10,068 nucleotides of DNA, from contig CALLZA010000215.1 of assembly GCA_937858165.1 (NCBI GenBank), positions 1 to 10,068 on the forward strand. The letters are read 5' to 3'. Source of the stretch: an uncultured Ardenticatenia bacterium. Lineage in GTDB: Bacteria; Chloroflexota; Anaerolineae; Promineifilales; Promineifilaceae. Shown here piece after piece: positions 1-7,340 of this stretch. How positions within the stretch are numbered: position 1 is the first letter of the stretch; each line of letters begins with the position of its first letter. The notes beneath the pieces are model-generated. The model was not told where the DNA came from. It saw only the letters and a list, made by a program, of their open reading frames with translations, and ran no database searches. The translations under genes and the position numbers were made by a program.

Positions 1-37
1 TGTCTATCATGAGCTGAATGTTTGTATTTTTGTGTTA
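1..37. other. Non-genomic flank outside the left adapter
   Basis: These 37 bases lie outside the adapter sequence and are AT-rich, unlike the GC-rich insert. They are probably low-quality or synthetic read sequence retained by assembly. Nothing biological can be supported here. Confidence 0.75.
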
Positions 38-102
38 AAGCAGAAGACGGCATACGAGATCTAGTACGGTCTCGTGGGCTCGGAGATGTGTATAAGAGAC
101 AG
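38..102. other. Illumina Nextera P7 adapter with i7 index (contaminant)
   Basis: The block reads, in order, most of the P7 flow-cell sequence (38-60), an 8-base index CTAGTACG (61-68) and the Nextera transposase read-2 adapter ending in the mosaic end TATAAGAGACAG (69-102). It is the reverse complement of the block at 9899-9964, so the contig ends look like inverted repeats, but this is library artefact. Genomic sequence starts at 103. Any reading frame crossing this point is chimeric. Confidence 0.98.
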
Positions 103-635
103 ATGTTAACCACAAGCGCGCCGTCCACCTGTCGCACGAGTGGTCGGTGGGTGTGTCCGGTGACGAAGACGGTCGGCGCGGGAGCGATCTGGCGGCGCAG
201 GTCGTCGTCGGTCGTCAGCGGGTAGACGCCATCGCGGTTGTTGCGCATGGAGGCGTGGACAACACGTAGCAGATCGCCGTTGGGCGCGGCGCGTTCGAAC
301 ACGTCGGGCAACGTCGCCAGCAACCCAATGTGGTGGGCCGACTGGGCCAGGGCGAAGTGGGCAAAGCGCGTCGTCTCGTAGCCGGGGCCGGGCAGCGAGC
401 GGGCCGGGTCCGCGCAATCGAGCACGAACTCCTCGTGATTGCCGCGCAGTAGCCGCCAGCCGTCAGCCTGCTGCCGCTCCACGATTACGTCGAGGCACTC
501 GCCGGAGCGTGGCCCGCGATTGACGATGTCGCCGCCGACGATAACCAGGTCGGGCGACCAGGCGTCGACGTCGGCGATGACCGACCGCAGGGCGGGCAGG
601 TTGCCGTGGATGTCCGAGAGGACGGCGATCTTCAT
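103..635 (-). CDS. Calcineurin-like metallophosphoesterase, 3'-truncated by adapter
   Basis: This frame starts at the ATG complementary to 633-635 and stays open for 177 codons until the adapter at 102, so the C-terminus is missing. All the metal-binding motifs of the metallophosphoesterase fold (YfcE/metallophos_2 type) are visible: SDIHGN with D8 and H10, GGDIVNRGP with D36, GNHE with N66 and H67, H127 in VVHAS, and GHTH with H161 and H163. The fold uses a two-metal centre to cleave phosphoester bonds. The substrate cannot be read from the sequence; relatives include phosphodiesterases and Ser/Thr phosphatase-like enzymes. It has no signal peptide or membrane segment, so it is probably cytoplasmic. 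It is divergent from the YdcF-like gene and shares a palindromic promoter with it. No Shine-Dalgarno sequence precedes the ATG, which fits leaderless translation. The missing part should be short, since GHTH is normally near the end of the domain. Confidence 0.92.
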
Positions 636-675
636 GGGGGGATTATAGCCAGTTCATGGCTATAATCCCCCCATG
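633..675. promoter_or_regulatory. Perfect palindrome carrying divergent leaderless promoters
   Basis: Positions 633-650 and 658-675 are exact reverse complements (18-bp arms, 7-nt spacer 651-657). Each arm contains TATAAT (642-647 read on minus, 661-666 on plus), then six C residues and the ATG of the gene it faces. With normal -10 geometry the first transcribed base would be the A of each ATG (635 and 673). No purine-rich ribosome-binding site precedes either start. I infer a bidirectional promoter giving two leaderless mRNAs. No convincing -35 boxes are visible, since they would overlap the opposite -10. Confidence 0.7.
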
Positions 676-1821
676 TTCGTCTTCCTCTCCAAGCTTCTGC
701 CGCTGTTTGTCTTTCCGGTGGGGTTGGCCTGCCTTTTGCTGGTGGTGGCTCTGGCGTGGAAACGGGCGTGGCGGCTGTTGGTGGTGCTGGCGCTGGTAGT
801 GCTTTGGGTGGGCAGCAACCGCTACGTGGCCTACGCCCTGGTGCGCAGCCTGGAGACGCGCTACCCGGCGCTGGACGGCGCGCCGCTGGCCGACGCCATC
901 GTTGTGCTGGGCGGTGGCACGCGCTCCAGCGACCCGCCGCGGCCAATGACCGAGGTCAACGAAGCCGGCGACCGACTGCTCTACGCGGCCAAGCTCTATG
1001 CCGACGGAGCGGCCGACGTCGTGTTGGTCACCGGCGGTAGCATTGAGTGGCTGCAACCGGAGGGTATTGCTCCGGAAGCGAACGATATGTCGGCCCTGAT
1101 GCAGTTGTTGGGTGTGCCCAACGAAGCGTTGTGGCTGGAGACGGCGTCGCGCAATACGTATGAGAACGCGCTCTATAGCCGCCAGATGCTGGCCAAAGAG
1201 GGGCTAAACGACATCCTGCTGGTCACGTCGGCCATGCACATGCCGCGCTCGGTGCCACTGTTCGTGGCCCAGGGGCTGCGCGTAACGCCCGCGCCGACCG
1301 ACTTCCTGGTGTCCGACGCCGAATGGCAACACCTCTGGCGCGGCGGGCCTTTAGCGACTCTCATCAACCTGCTGCCAAACGTGGAGTATCTGACCTACAC
1401 GACACGCTGTCTCAAGGAGTATATTGGCCATGCCGTCTCCGCCGGGCGGGGGTGGCTGTGGAGGCTAATTTGCTTTGTGGGGGGGGGTCCCAGACCCGCC
1501 CCTACTTGTCATTGCCCGGGTGTTGTGGGCGGATCTATGACCTGCCCTTGTCTAGAACAGTCCCCAATCGCCGCCGCTCCCTTCTTCCATCATCGACGGA
1601 TCCCACAACTCGTTGCCTATCTCGACCTGCACGCCGCCGGGCATGACTTGATTGCCGACAAGGCGCACCTGTTCGATCAGCTGCGGGCCGTAGGGACAGA
1701 AAGGGGTGGTCAGGATCATCGTGATCTTGGCCCGTTCGCTGGGTTCGTCGATGTCGAGGTTGCGGACCAGCCCCAGCTCAACGATGTTCATGCCGATCTC
1801 TGGGTCGATAACCGAGCGTAG
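673..1821 (+). CDS. YdcF/ElyC family (DUF218) membrane protein with abnormal C-terminal run-on
   Basis: Residues 1-264 look like an ordinary YdcF/SanA/ElyC (DUF218) protein, a family tied in enterobacteria to cell-envelope integrity. Two membrane segments lie near residues 8-28 and 33-47. The domain follows, with ADAIVVLGGG (73-82), LVTGG (118-122), the conserved SRNTYENA (159-166) and LLVTSAMHMPRS (182-193). Family members usually end soon after a KEYIG-like segment, here at 248-252. Instead the frame continues for about 118 more residues, through a G9 hairpin at 1477-1505 and then antisense across most of the convergent DUF59 gene (1552-1821). That tail resembles no domain I know and is very probably non-conserved read-through, either from a lost stop or from an indel in a G tract. 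The functional part is most likely 673-about 1464. The ATG at 673 sits at the edge of the palindromic promoter and has no Shine-Dalgarno site. Confidence 0.82.
   Translation: MFVFLSKLLPLFVFPVGLACLLLVVALAWKRAWRLLVVLALVVLWVGSNRYVAYALVRSLETRYPALDGAPLADAIVVLGGGTRSSDPPRPMTEVNEAGDRLLYAAKLYADGAADVVLVTGGSIEWLQPEGIAPEANDMSALMQLLGVPNEALWLETASRNTYENALYSRQMLAKEGLNDILLVTSAMHMPRSVPLFVAQGLRVTPAPTDFLVSDAEWQHLWRGGPLATLINLLPNVEYLTYTTRCLKEYIGHAVSAGRGWLWRLICFVGGGPRPAPTCHCPGVVGGSMTCPCLEQSPIAAAPFFHHRRIPQLVAYLDLHAAGHDLIADKAHLFDQLRAVGTERGGQDHRDLGPFAGFVDVEVADQPQLNDVHADLWVDNRA
1477..1505. repeat. G9-containing REP-like hairpin between convergent genes
   Basis: Arms 1477-1489 and 1493-1505 pair over 13 positions with one G-G mismatch (1484/1498) and one G-T wobble, closed by the 3-nt loop CCA. 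The left arm contains nine consecutive G residues (1479-1487). If G1484 were C the arms would be almost perfect, so this looks like a decayed or miscalled copy of a palindromic intergenic repeat. It lies where the YdcF-like gene should stop and 47 bp beyond the end of the DUF59 gene. No U-run follows on either strand, so a bidirectional terminator role is only a guess. Confidence 0.6.
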
Positions 1822-1857
1822 CGACTCGACCAATTCATCTTCCTTGCTCGTAATCAT
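1552..1857 (-). CDS. sufT: DUF59/MIP18 family Fe-S assembly protein (SufT-like)
   Basis: This 101-residue protein is a near-complete single DUF59 (MIP18/PaaD-like) domain. It has the family signature IDPEIGMNIVELGLV (17-31, with D18-P19-E20) and TTPFCPYG with the conserved C54 near the expected position. SufT/YitW proteins of this family help mature or deliver Fe-S clusters, and their genes often sit in suf operons. The C-terminal 20 residues (WDPSMMEEGSGGDWGLF) are acidic and flexible. The start is the ATG at 1857, which overlaps the sufR stop as ATGA (1854-1857), a classic translational-coupling junction. A GGAG site lies 8 nt upstream inside sufR. It is cotranscribed with sufR and divergent from the SUF operon. 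The gene symbol is an inference from domain and context; a PaaD-like role elsewhere is less likely here. Confidence 0.88.
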   Translation of the reverse strand: MITSKEDELVESLRSVIDPEIGMNIVELGLVRNLDIDEPSERAKITMILTTPFCPYGPQLIEQVRLVGNQVMPGGVQVEIGNELWDPSMMEEGSGGDWGLF

Positions 1858-2558
1858 CCAACCATCTCCAAATGTCCGTTCGGTTCGTGGACGGCCACCG
1901 GCGGGGCGGCCAGAATTGTTTCGGGGAGCGTACTGACGGTGAATTGGCAGCAGTCCGCGCCGTGCAACATGCAGCTTTCCTGTTGCACCGGCAGTTGCAA
2001 CACACTGTCCATCAGCTTCTTGTCAAAGGTGCAGACCTCAGCGTGGGCAGTGCCGATGGACAGGTAAGGGCAACTGTATTCGACCAGGCGAAAGCCAGTG
2101 TCGGTCTTCTCCCACGTCGACAGGAATCCTTCTTCGGCCAGCAGATTTACCAGGTACTCCAGCCGCCCTTCCAGCGGCAGGTGCTCGAACTCACCGCGAT
2201 GCTCTTCCAGGACGTTGTCGACCACACCGGCGAAGATCTCATCGATCAACGCCTGCGGCAACCGATCTTTCATCTGGTCCAACAGGCGGTTGGTCAGGCG
2301 AACGTAGCGCTTGGGAAACAACTCCTGCCCTTGCGCGCTCAGGGAGTAGACGTAGTAGGGGCGGCCGACCTTGCGCCGCACGCTGGCGGCCTCAATTGCG
2401 CCGGCGGCCAGCAGAGCGTTGAGGTGGTGGCGAACGGTAACCGGCGACACATCGGCAACCTCGGCCAGCTCTTCCACCGTCGAATGGGGCGACGACTTGA
2501 TGCCATGCAGGATGACATCGCGCGTCGTCCGTTTCTTCATGGGGTATTCCATGGTCAT
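1854..2558 (-). CDS. sufR: SufR-type Fe-S-sensing transcriptional repressor
   Basis: A 234-residue DeoR/ArsR-like regulator. Residues 13-76 form a winged helix, with VSPVTVRHHLNALLAAG (37-53) as the recognition region and GRPYYVYSL (65-73) as the wing. The C-terminal half carries the cysteine cluster of SufR: C163, C176, C196, C203 and C204, with C163-X12-C176 as in known SufR proteins. SufR binds a [4Fe-4S] cluster and represses suf genes when the cluster is present. Its divergent position opposite sufC supports that role and suggests autoregulation. The last cysteines are spaced differently from the cyanobacterial X12-X13-X14 pattern, so which residues ligate the cluster is open. The start at 2558 has the purine-rich AAGGGAAG (2562-2569) only 3 nt upstream. 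The in-frame ATG at 2552 is an alternative with more usual spacing. The stop overlaps the downstream DUF59 start. Confidence 0.9.
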   Translation of the reverse strand: MTMEYPMKKRTTRDVILHGIKSSPHSTVEELAEVADVSPVTVRHHLNALLAAGAIEAASVRRKVGRPYYVYSLSAQGQELFPKRYVRLTNRLLDQMKDRLPQALIDEIFAGVVDNVLEEHRGEFEHLPLEGRLEYLVNLLAEEGFLSTWEKTDTGFRLVEYSCPYLSIGTAHAEVCTFDKKLMDSVLQLPVQQESCMLHGADCCQFTVSTLPETILAAPPVAVHEPNGHLEMVG

Positions 2559-2585
2559 ACACTTCCCTTGTCTTTAAACGTCGCC

Positions 2586-2613
2586 ATTATAGCAAATGAA
2601 CCCGATCTGTCAA
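2586..2613 (-). promoter_or_regulatory. sufR promoter (TTGACA-16-TATAAT)
   Basis: Read on the minus strand, a perfect -35 TTGACA (2608-2613) and a perfect -10 TATAAT (2586-2591) are 16 nt apart. Transcription would start near 2579, about 21 nt upstream of the sufR ATG, leaving a short leader with a purine-rich ribosome-binding site. Confidence 0.8.
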
Positions 2614-2646
2614 TTTGCCATATTTTTATCAATAATATAATATTAA
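2614..2646. promoter_or_regulatory. Candidate SufR operator between divergent promoters
   Basis: The 33 bp between the two -35 boxes is AT-rich, in contrast to its surroundings. It contains small dyads: TTAT-CA-ATAA (2626-2635), almost exactly at the midpoint of the two promoters, and the 8-bp palindrome TAATATTA (2638-2645). The flanking AATTGAC sequences are themselves symmetric about 2630. The position is ideal for one repressor to control both units. No known SufR operator consensus (CAAC-N6-GTTG in cyanobacteria) is visible, so the site is inferred from position only. Confidence 0.45.
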
Positions 2647-2675
2647 TTGACGCTATCAGGGGGGCATGCTATAAT
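2647..2675 (+). promoter_or_regulatory. SUF operon promoter (TTGACG-17-TATAAT)
   Basis: TTGACG (2647-2652) and TATAAT (2670-2675) are separated by the optimal 17 nt. Transcription should start near 2682, giving a leader of about 56 nt before sufC. A GAGGAG ribosome-binding site (2721-2726) lies 11 nt from the ATG. Confidence 0.82.
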
Positions 2676-2737
2676 GCCGCCTGACAAACGACGGCTACGG
2701 CCGATTGCAACTGACCCATTGAGGAGCTAACGATAAG

Positions 2738-3520
2738 ATGACTGCTGCCTTGGAAGTCACCAATCTCCATGTGAATATTGGTGAGAACCGTATTCTCAAG
2801 GGAATTGATCTGCACGTAAAGCAGGGCGAAATCCACGCCCTGATGGGGCCAAACGGCTCGGGCAAGAGCACGCTGGCCTATTCCCTGGCCGGCCACCCGG
2901 CCTATGTGCCGACAGCCGGCCAGGCCACATTCGATGGCCACGACCTGCTGGAGATGGAAGCCGACGAGCGCTCGCGGGCCGGGTTGTTCCTGGCCTTCCA
3001 GTACCCGGTGGCTGTCCCCGGCGTCACGGTCGCCAAGTTCCTGCGCCAGGCGGTCAACTCGCGCCGCCAGGCCATTAACCCCGACGACGCGGGCATGCCC
3101 ATCCCCGAATTCCGCCGTCTGCTGCGCGACAAGATGGACATTTTGGGCATCGATCAGAAGTTTGCCGGGCGCTATCTGAACGAGGGCTTCTCCGGCGGCG
3201 AGAAGAAGCGGGCCGAAATTCTGCAAATGGCGATGCTGGAGCCGAAGATCGCCATCATGGACGAGACCGATTCCGGCCTGGACATCGATGCCCTGCGCAT
3301 TGTGGCCGAGGGCGCGGTGCGGCTGCATGAGATGAACAACATGGGCGTGCTGGTCATCACCCACTACCAGCGCATTCTCAACTACGTCCAGCCCGACCGC
3401 GTTCACATCATGCTCGATGGCCGTATCGTCGAGAGCGGTGGCGCGGAGCTGGCCCTGCACCTGGAAGAGAACGGCTACGACTGGCTGCGCGACAAGTATG
3501 GCGCGGCCGAGGCGGTATAA
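2738..3520 (+). CDS. sufC: Fe-S cluster assembly ATPase SufC
   Basis: A 260-residue, full-length cytosolic ABC-type ATPase of the SufBCD scaffold, whose ATP hydrolysis drives conformational change during cluster building. All motifs are present: Walker [10 protein letters not shown] (37-45), Q-loop glutamine Q88 in AFQYP, the SufC-specific signature FSGGEKKR (151-158), Walker B IAIMDE (171-176) followed by TDSGLD, and the switch histidine H209 in ITHY. There is no membrane domain, as expected. The start ATG has GAGGAG 11 nt upstream, and the N-terminus [11 protein letters not shown] is typical. It is the first gene after the promoter at 2647-2675 and is followed by sufB after only 2 nt. Regulation is probably by the divergent SufR. 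Confidence 0.97.
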   Translation: MTAALEVTNLHVNIGENRILKGIDLHVKQGEIHALMGPNGSGKSTLAYSLAGHPAYVPTAGQATFDGHDLLEMEADERSRAGLFLAFQYPVAVPGVTVAKFLRQAVNSRRQAINPDDAGMPIPEFRRLLRDKMDILGIDQKFAGRYLNEGFSGGEKKRAEILQMAMLEPKIAIMDETDSGLDIDALRIVAEGAVRLHEMNNMGVLVITHYQRILNYVQPDRVHIMLDGRIVESGGAELALHLEENGYDWLRDKYGAAEAV

Positions 3521-3522
3521 CT

Positions 3523-4962
3523 ATGGCCGATCAAGTTTTGGAACGTGACCAAACCGAAAACGAGATGCTGGCCGGCGTCAACGATGACTACGCCAGCAAG
3601 TACGGGTTCTCCGACGTCGAAGACTACGTCTTCAAGGCTGAGAAGGGGCTGACCGAGGACGTCATCCGTGATATGTCCGCTCGCAAGGGGGAGCCGGAGT
3701 GGATGCTCGACATCCGCCTGAAGGCGTATCATCACTTTCTGGAGCGGCCCATGCCCGACTGGGGGGCTGACCTCTCCGGCATTGACTTCGGCAACATCTA
3801 CTACTACATCAAGCCGTCGGCGCGCCAGGAAGACAACTGGGAAGACGTGCCGAGCTACATCAAGGACACCTTCGACAAACTAGGTATCCCGCAGGCGGAG
3901 CAAAAGTTCCTGTCCGGCGTGGCCGCGCAGTATGAGTCTGAGGTCGTCTATCACAATATCAAGCGCGAGCTGGAGGATAAGGGCGTCATCTTCCTGGGCA
4001 TGGACGATGGGCTGGCCCAATACCCCGAGCTGGTGCGCGAGTATTTCACGACGATCATTCCCCACAACGATAACAAGTTTGCCGCGCTGAACACGGCCGT
4101 CTGGTCGGGCGGCAGCTTTATCTACGTGCCGCCGGGCGTCCACATCGAAATGCCGTTGCAGGCTTACTTCCGCATCAACGCCAAGAACGTCGGCCAGTTC
4201 GAGCGCACGCTGATCATCGTTGACGAAGGGGCTTACGTCCACTACGTCGAGGGCTGCACCGCGCCGATCTACTCGTCCGACTCACTACACTCGGCTGTGG
4301 TCGAGATCATTGTCAAGAAGGGCGGTCGCTGCCGCTATACGACCATTCAGAACTGGTCGAACAACGTCTATAACCTGGTGACCAAGCGCGCCGTGGCCCA
4401 CGCCAACGCGACGATGGAGTGGGTTGACGGCAACCTTGGCTCCAAGGTGACGATGAAGTACCCCGCCGTCTATCTCATGGGCGAGGGCGCGCACGGCGAA
4501 ATTCTGTCTATCGCCTTCGCCGGGCATGGACAACACCAGGACGCCGGGGGCAAGGTCGTTCACATGGCCCCGCGCACCAGCAGCCGTATCATCTCCAAGT
4601 CGATCAGCAAGGGCGGCGGCCGCGCCTCCTACCGCGGGTTGCTCAAGGTGGCCGAGGGGGCTTACGACTGCAAGTCCAACGTTGTCTGTGACGCGCTGCT
4701 GCTGGACGAGCACAGCCGCTCTGACACCTATCCCTACATCGAAATCAACGAGCAGGACGTGACCATCGGCCACGAGGCATCAGTTAGCAAGGTCGGCGAA
4801 GAGCAGGTCTTCTACCTCATGAGCCGCGGCATTCCCGAAGACGTGGCTAACGCTATCATCGTCAACGGCTTCATCGAGCCGCTGGTCAAGGAACTGCCGA
4901 TGGAGTACGCCATCGAAATGAACCGGCTGATCCAGTTACAGATGGAGGGCAGCATTGGCTGA
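3523..4962 (+). CDS. sufB: Fe-S cluster scaffold protein SufB
   Basis: A 479-residue, full-length SufB, the scaffold subunit that with SufD and SufC assembles nascent Fe-S clusters. The N-terminal helical part (1-100) leads into the beta-helix core typical of the family, with [21 protein letters not shown] (199-219). C245 in YVEGCTAP aligns with the internal Cys (C254 in E. coli) thought to receive sulfur. C389 in [21 protein letters not shown] and E418 in IGHEASVSK match the C-terminal cluster-site Cys and Glu region. It ends in the conserved [12 protein letters not shown] segment plus tail. The start ATG lies 2 nt after the sufC stop, with GAGG (3509-3512) inside sufC as ribosome-binding site. 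Its 3' end overlaps the sufD start by 8 nt. The assignment to SufB rather than SufD rests on length, the conserved cysteines and strong SufB wording throughout. Confidence 0.97.
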   Translation: MADQVLERDQTENEMLAGVNDDYASKYGFSDVEDYVFKAEKGLTEDVIRDMSARKGEPEWMLDIRLKAYHHFLERPMPDWGADLSGIDFGNIYYYIKPSARQEDNWEDVPSYIKDTFDKLGIPQAEQKFLSGVAAQYESEVVYHNIKRELEDKGVIFLGMDDGLAQYPELVREYFTTIIPHNDNKFAALNTAVWSGGSFIYVPPGVHIEMPLQAYFRINAKNVGQFERTLIIVDEGAYVHYVEGCTAPIYSSDSLHSAVVEIIVKKGGRCRYTTIQNWSNNVYNLVTKRAVAHANATMEWVDGNLGSKVTMKYPAVYLMGEGAHGEILSIAFAGHGQHQDAGGKVVHMAPRTSSRIISKSISKGGGRASYRGLLKVAEGAYDCKSNVVCDALLLDEHSRSDTYPYIEINEQDVTIGHEASVSKVGEEQVFYLMSRGIPEDVANAIIVNGFIEPLVKELPMEYAIEMNRLIQLQMEGSIG

Positions 4963-6259
4963 GTTGCCCACCTTCACCCGTGACGCCGTCCGCCAACTGT
5001 CGGCGTCGCTCAATGAGCCGCAGTGGATGCTGGAGTTTCGTCTGGCGGCGTGGGAGATCTACGCCGCGCTGCCCGTGCCGACGCCGAAGCACGAGGCGTG
5101 GCGGCGCACGGACATCCGCCGTCTGAAGCTCGACACGCTGGGGCCGTCACTGAACGGCAACAGTACGGACGGGCCGAGTATCCCAGCCTACATGGGAGCG
5201 CAGTTGACCGAAGAAGCAGCCGGGGGCGTGCTGGTCGAAGCCAACGGCATCGTCACCCAGTACGAAGTGAGCGATGCGTTGCGCGCGCAGGGCGTGATCT
5301 TCTGCGACATGCACACCGCCGTGCGTGACCACGGCGACCTTGTGCGCAAGCACTTCATGACCCATGCCGTGCGCCCCGACGAGGGCAAGTTCGCTGCGCT
5401 CCACGGCGCGTTCTGGCGGGGCGGCGTCTTCCTCTACGTGCCGCGTAACGTCGTGGCCGCCGCGCCGCTCCACAGCGCTCTGTGGGCCACCAGCGGCCGG
5501 ACGTTTACCCACACGCTTGTTGTGCTGGATACCAACTCGGAAGCGACCTTTATGGACGAGTACGCCTCGCCCGCCGGCGAGGGGCAGGCGTTCCATAACG
5601 GCGCCATCGAGTTGATCGTCGGCGACGGGGCCAGCCTGCGCTACGCCTCGTTGCAGGACTTTGGGCCGAACGTGTGGCAGTTTAACCACGAGTGCGGCCG
5701 CGTCGGCCGCGATGGCAAGCTCGACTGGATCACCAGCGTCATGGGCACGCGCCTGACCAAAGCGTTCCAGACCTCCGAGCTGGACGCCCCCGGCGCGTGG
5801 GCGCGCATGTCGGGCATCTTTTTCACCAACGGCCGCCAGCATGTTGATCTGGACACCCAGCAGAACCACAACGCGCCGGACACGACCAGCGATCTGCTCT
5901 ACAAGGGCGCGCTGAAGGACCACTCGCGCACCGTCTGGCAAGGCATGATCAAGGCCCTGCCCGACTCTCAGCGCATCGACGGCTTCCAGGCCAACCGCAA
6001 CCTCATGCTCGACAAGACGGCCCGCGCCGACTCTATTCCCGGCCTGGAGATCCAGGCCGATGACGTGCGATGTACCCACGCCTCCACCGTCGGGAAGCTG
6101 GACGAGGAAGAGGTCTTTTACCTCATGAGTCGTGGCATTCCGCGGGCTGAGGCGATTCGCATGGTCATCCAGGGTTTCTTTGACCCTGTGATGCAGCGTA
6201 TCCCCTTTGAGGGGGTGCGCACGCGAATCTTCGACCGAATTCTGGAAAAGGTCGGCTAG
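4955..6259 (+). CDS. sufD: Fe-S cluster assembly protein SufD, TTG start
   Basis: A 434-residue SufD, paralogous to SufB and its heterodimer partner in the SufBC2D complex. The beta-helix core includes [20 protein letters not shown] His-rich stretch, [19 protein letters not shown], covers the region of the catalytically important His360 of E. coli SufD, and the family-typical [24 protein letters not shown] lies near the C-terminus. The start is TTG at 4955, inside the end of sufB (8-nt overlap). It is supported by a strong GGAGG (4944-4948) spaced 6 nt away and by an N-terminus ([21 protein letters not shown]) that looks like SufD; no nearby ATG fits. The overlap suggests coupled translation with SufB. 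Downstream comes a 141-bp gap with a stem-loop. Confidence 0.95.
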   Translation: MAELPTFTRDAVRQLSASLNEPQWMLEFRLAAWEIYAALPVPTPKHEAWRRTDIRRLKLDTLGPSLNGNSTDGPSIPAYMGAQLTEEAAGGVLVEANGIVTQYEVSDALRAQGVIFCDMHTAVRDHGDLVRKHFMTHAVRPDEGKFAALHGAFWRGGVFLYVPRNVVAAAPLHSALWATSGRTFTHTLVVLDTNSEATFMDEYASPAGEGQAFHNGAIELIVGDGASLRYASLQDFGPNVWQFNHECGRVGRDGKLDWITSVMGTRLTKAFQTSELDAPGAWARMSGIFFTNGRQHVDLDTQQNHNAPDTTSDLLYKGALKDHSRTVWQGMIKALPDSQRIDGFQANRNLMLDKTARADSIPGLEIQADDVRCTHASTVGKLDEEEVFYLMSRGIPRAEAIRMVIQGFFDPVMQRIPFEGVRTRIFDRILEKVG

Positions 6260-6296
6260 CCACTCCCGCCCTCGCGACGATCTCGCCTGGTTTTCT

Positions 6297-6350
6297 CGCC
6301 GGCCCATGCCCATCATTAACCCCTGCGGTTGGTGTGGACATGGGCCGGCG
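6297..6350. repeat. Stem-loop with 12-bp perfect arms between sufD and rhodanese gene
   Basis: Arms 6297-6308 and 6339-6350 (CGCCGGCCCATG and its exact complement) enclose a 30-nt loop. No T-run follows, so it is not an obvious intrinsic terminator. It could stabilise or process the mRNA after sufD, or be a palindromic repeat insertion. It occupies the first sizeable gap in the operon. Confidence 0.6.
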
Positions 6351-6400
6351 CTTGTCTATTGGCCCTTCGAGTCACTACGAATCACTGCAAGGAGAACGAC

Positions 6401-7268
<868 letters not shown>

Positions 7269-7270
<2 letters not shown>

Positions 7271-7324
7271 GCAGTGATCAGTATTCAGTTGGCGATACTT
7301 TTCACTGAATACTGGATACTGCTT
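7269..7324. repeat. Hairpin built from phased CAGTNNN / ACTGNNN heptamers
   Basis: Left of the loop, CAGT recurs every 7 nt (7272, 7279, 7286). Right of it, ACTG recurs every 7 nt (7304, 7311, 7318). The arms pair as AAGCAGT (7269-7275) with 7318-7324, a GAT/GAT internal loop, then an 11-bp perfect stem 7279-7289 with 7304-7314, around a 14-nt loop. The element starts inside the rhodanese stop codon and ends 16 nt before the sufS ATG. It resembles short tandemly repeated heptanucleotide repeats known from cyanobacteria; that link is by pattern only. Confidence 0.7.
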
Positions 7325-7340
7325 GCTGATTACCGGAAGT

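Noticed and set aside
22..225. 67-residue open frame at the left end
   Set aside because: It begins in non-genomic sequence, crosses the adapter and then runs antisense to the metallophosphoesterase gene.
1465..1821. New C-terminal domain on the YdcF-like protein
   Set aside because: The codons from 1552 onward are antisense to a clear DUF59 gene and the part before it is a palindromic repeat, so a true domain is unlikely.
1872..2684. 270-codon plus-strand open frame across sufR and the promoter region
   Set aside because: It is antisense to sufR, runs through AT-rich regulatory DNA, and shows no recognisable domain.
5147..6316. 389-codon open frame antisense to sufD
   Set aside because: Long antisense frames are expected in GC-rich coding DNA. 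The translation has no family motifs and sufD on the plus strand is unmistakable. The same applies to antisense frames over sufC, sufB and sufS.
6329..6400. Upstream TTG start adding 24 residues to the rhodanese
   Set aside because: The extension overlaps the stem-loop and lacks family character, whereas AAGGAG is ideally placed before ATG 6401.
7323..7340. Upstream TTG start for SufS
   Set aside because: It adds six residues encoded in the hairpin arm and its edge. Residues from ATG 7341 match the SufS N-terminus.
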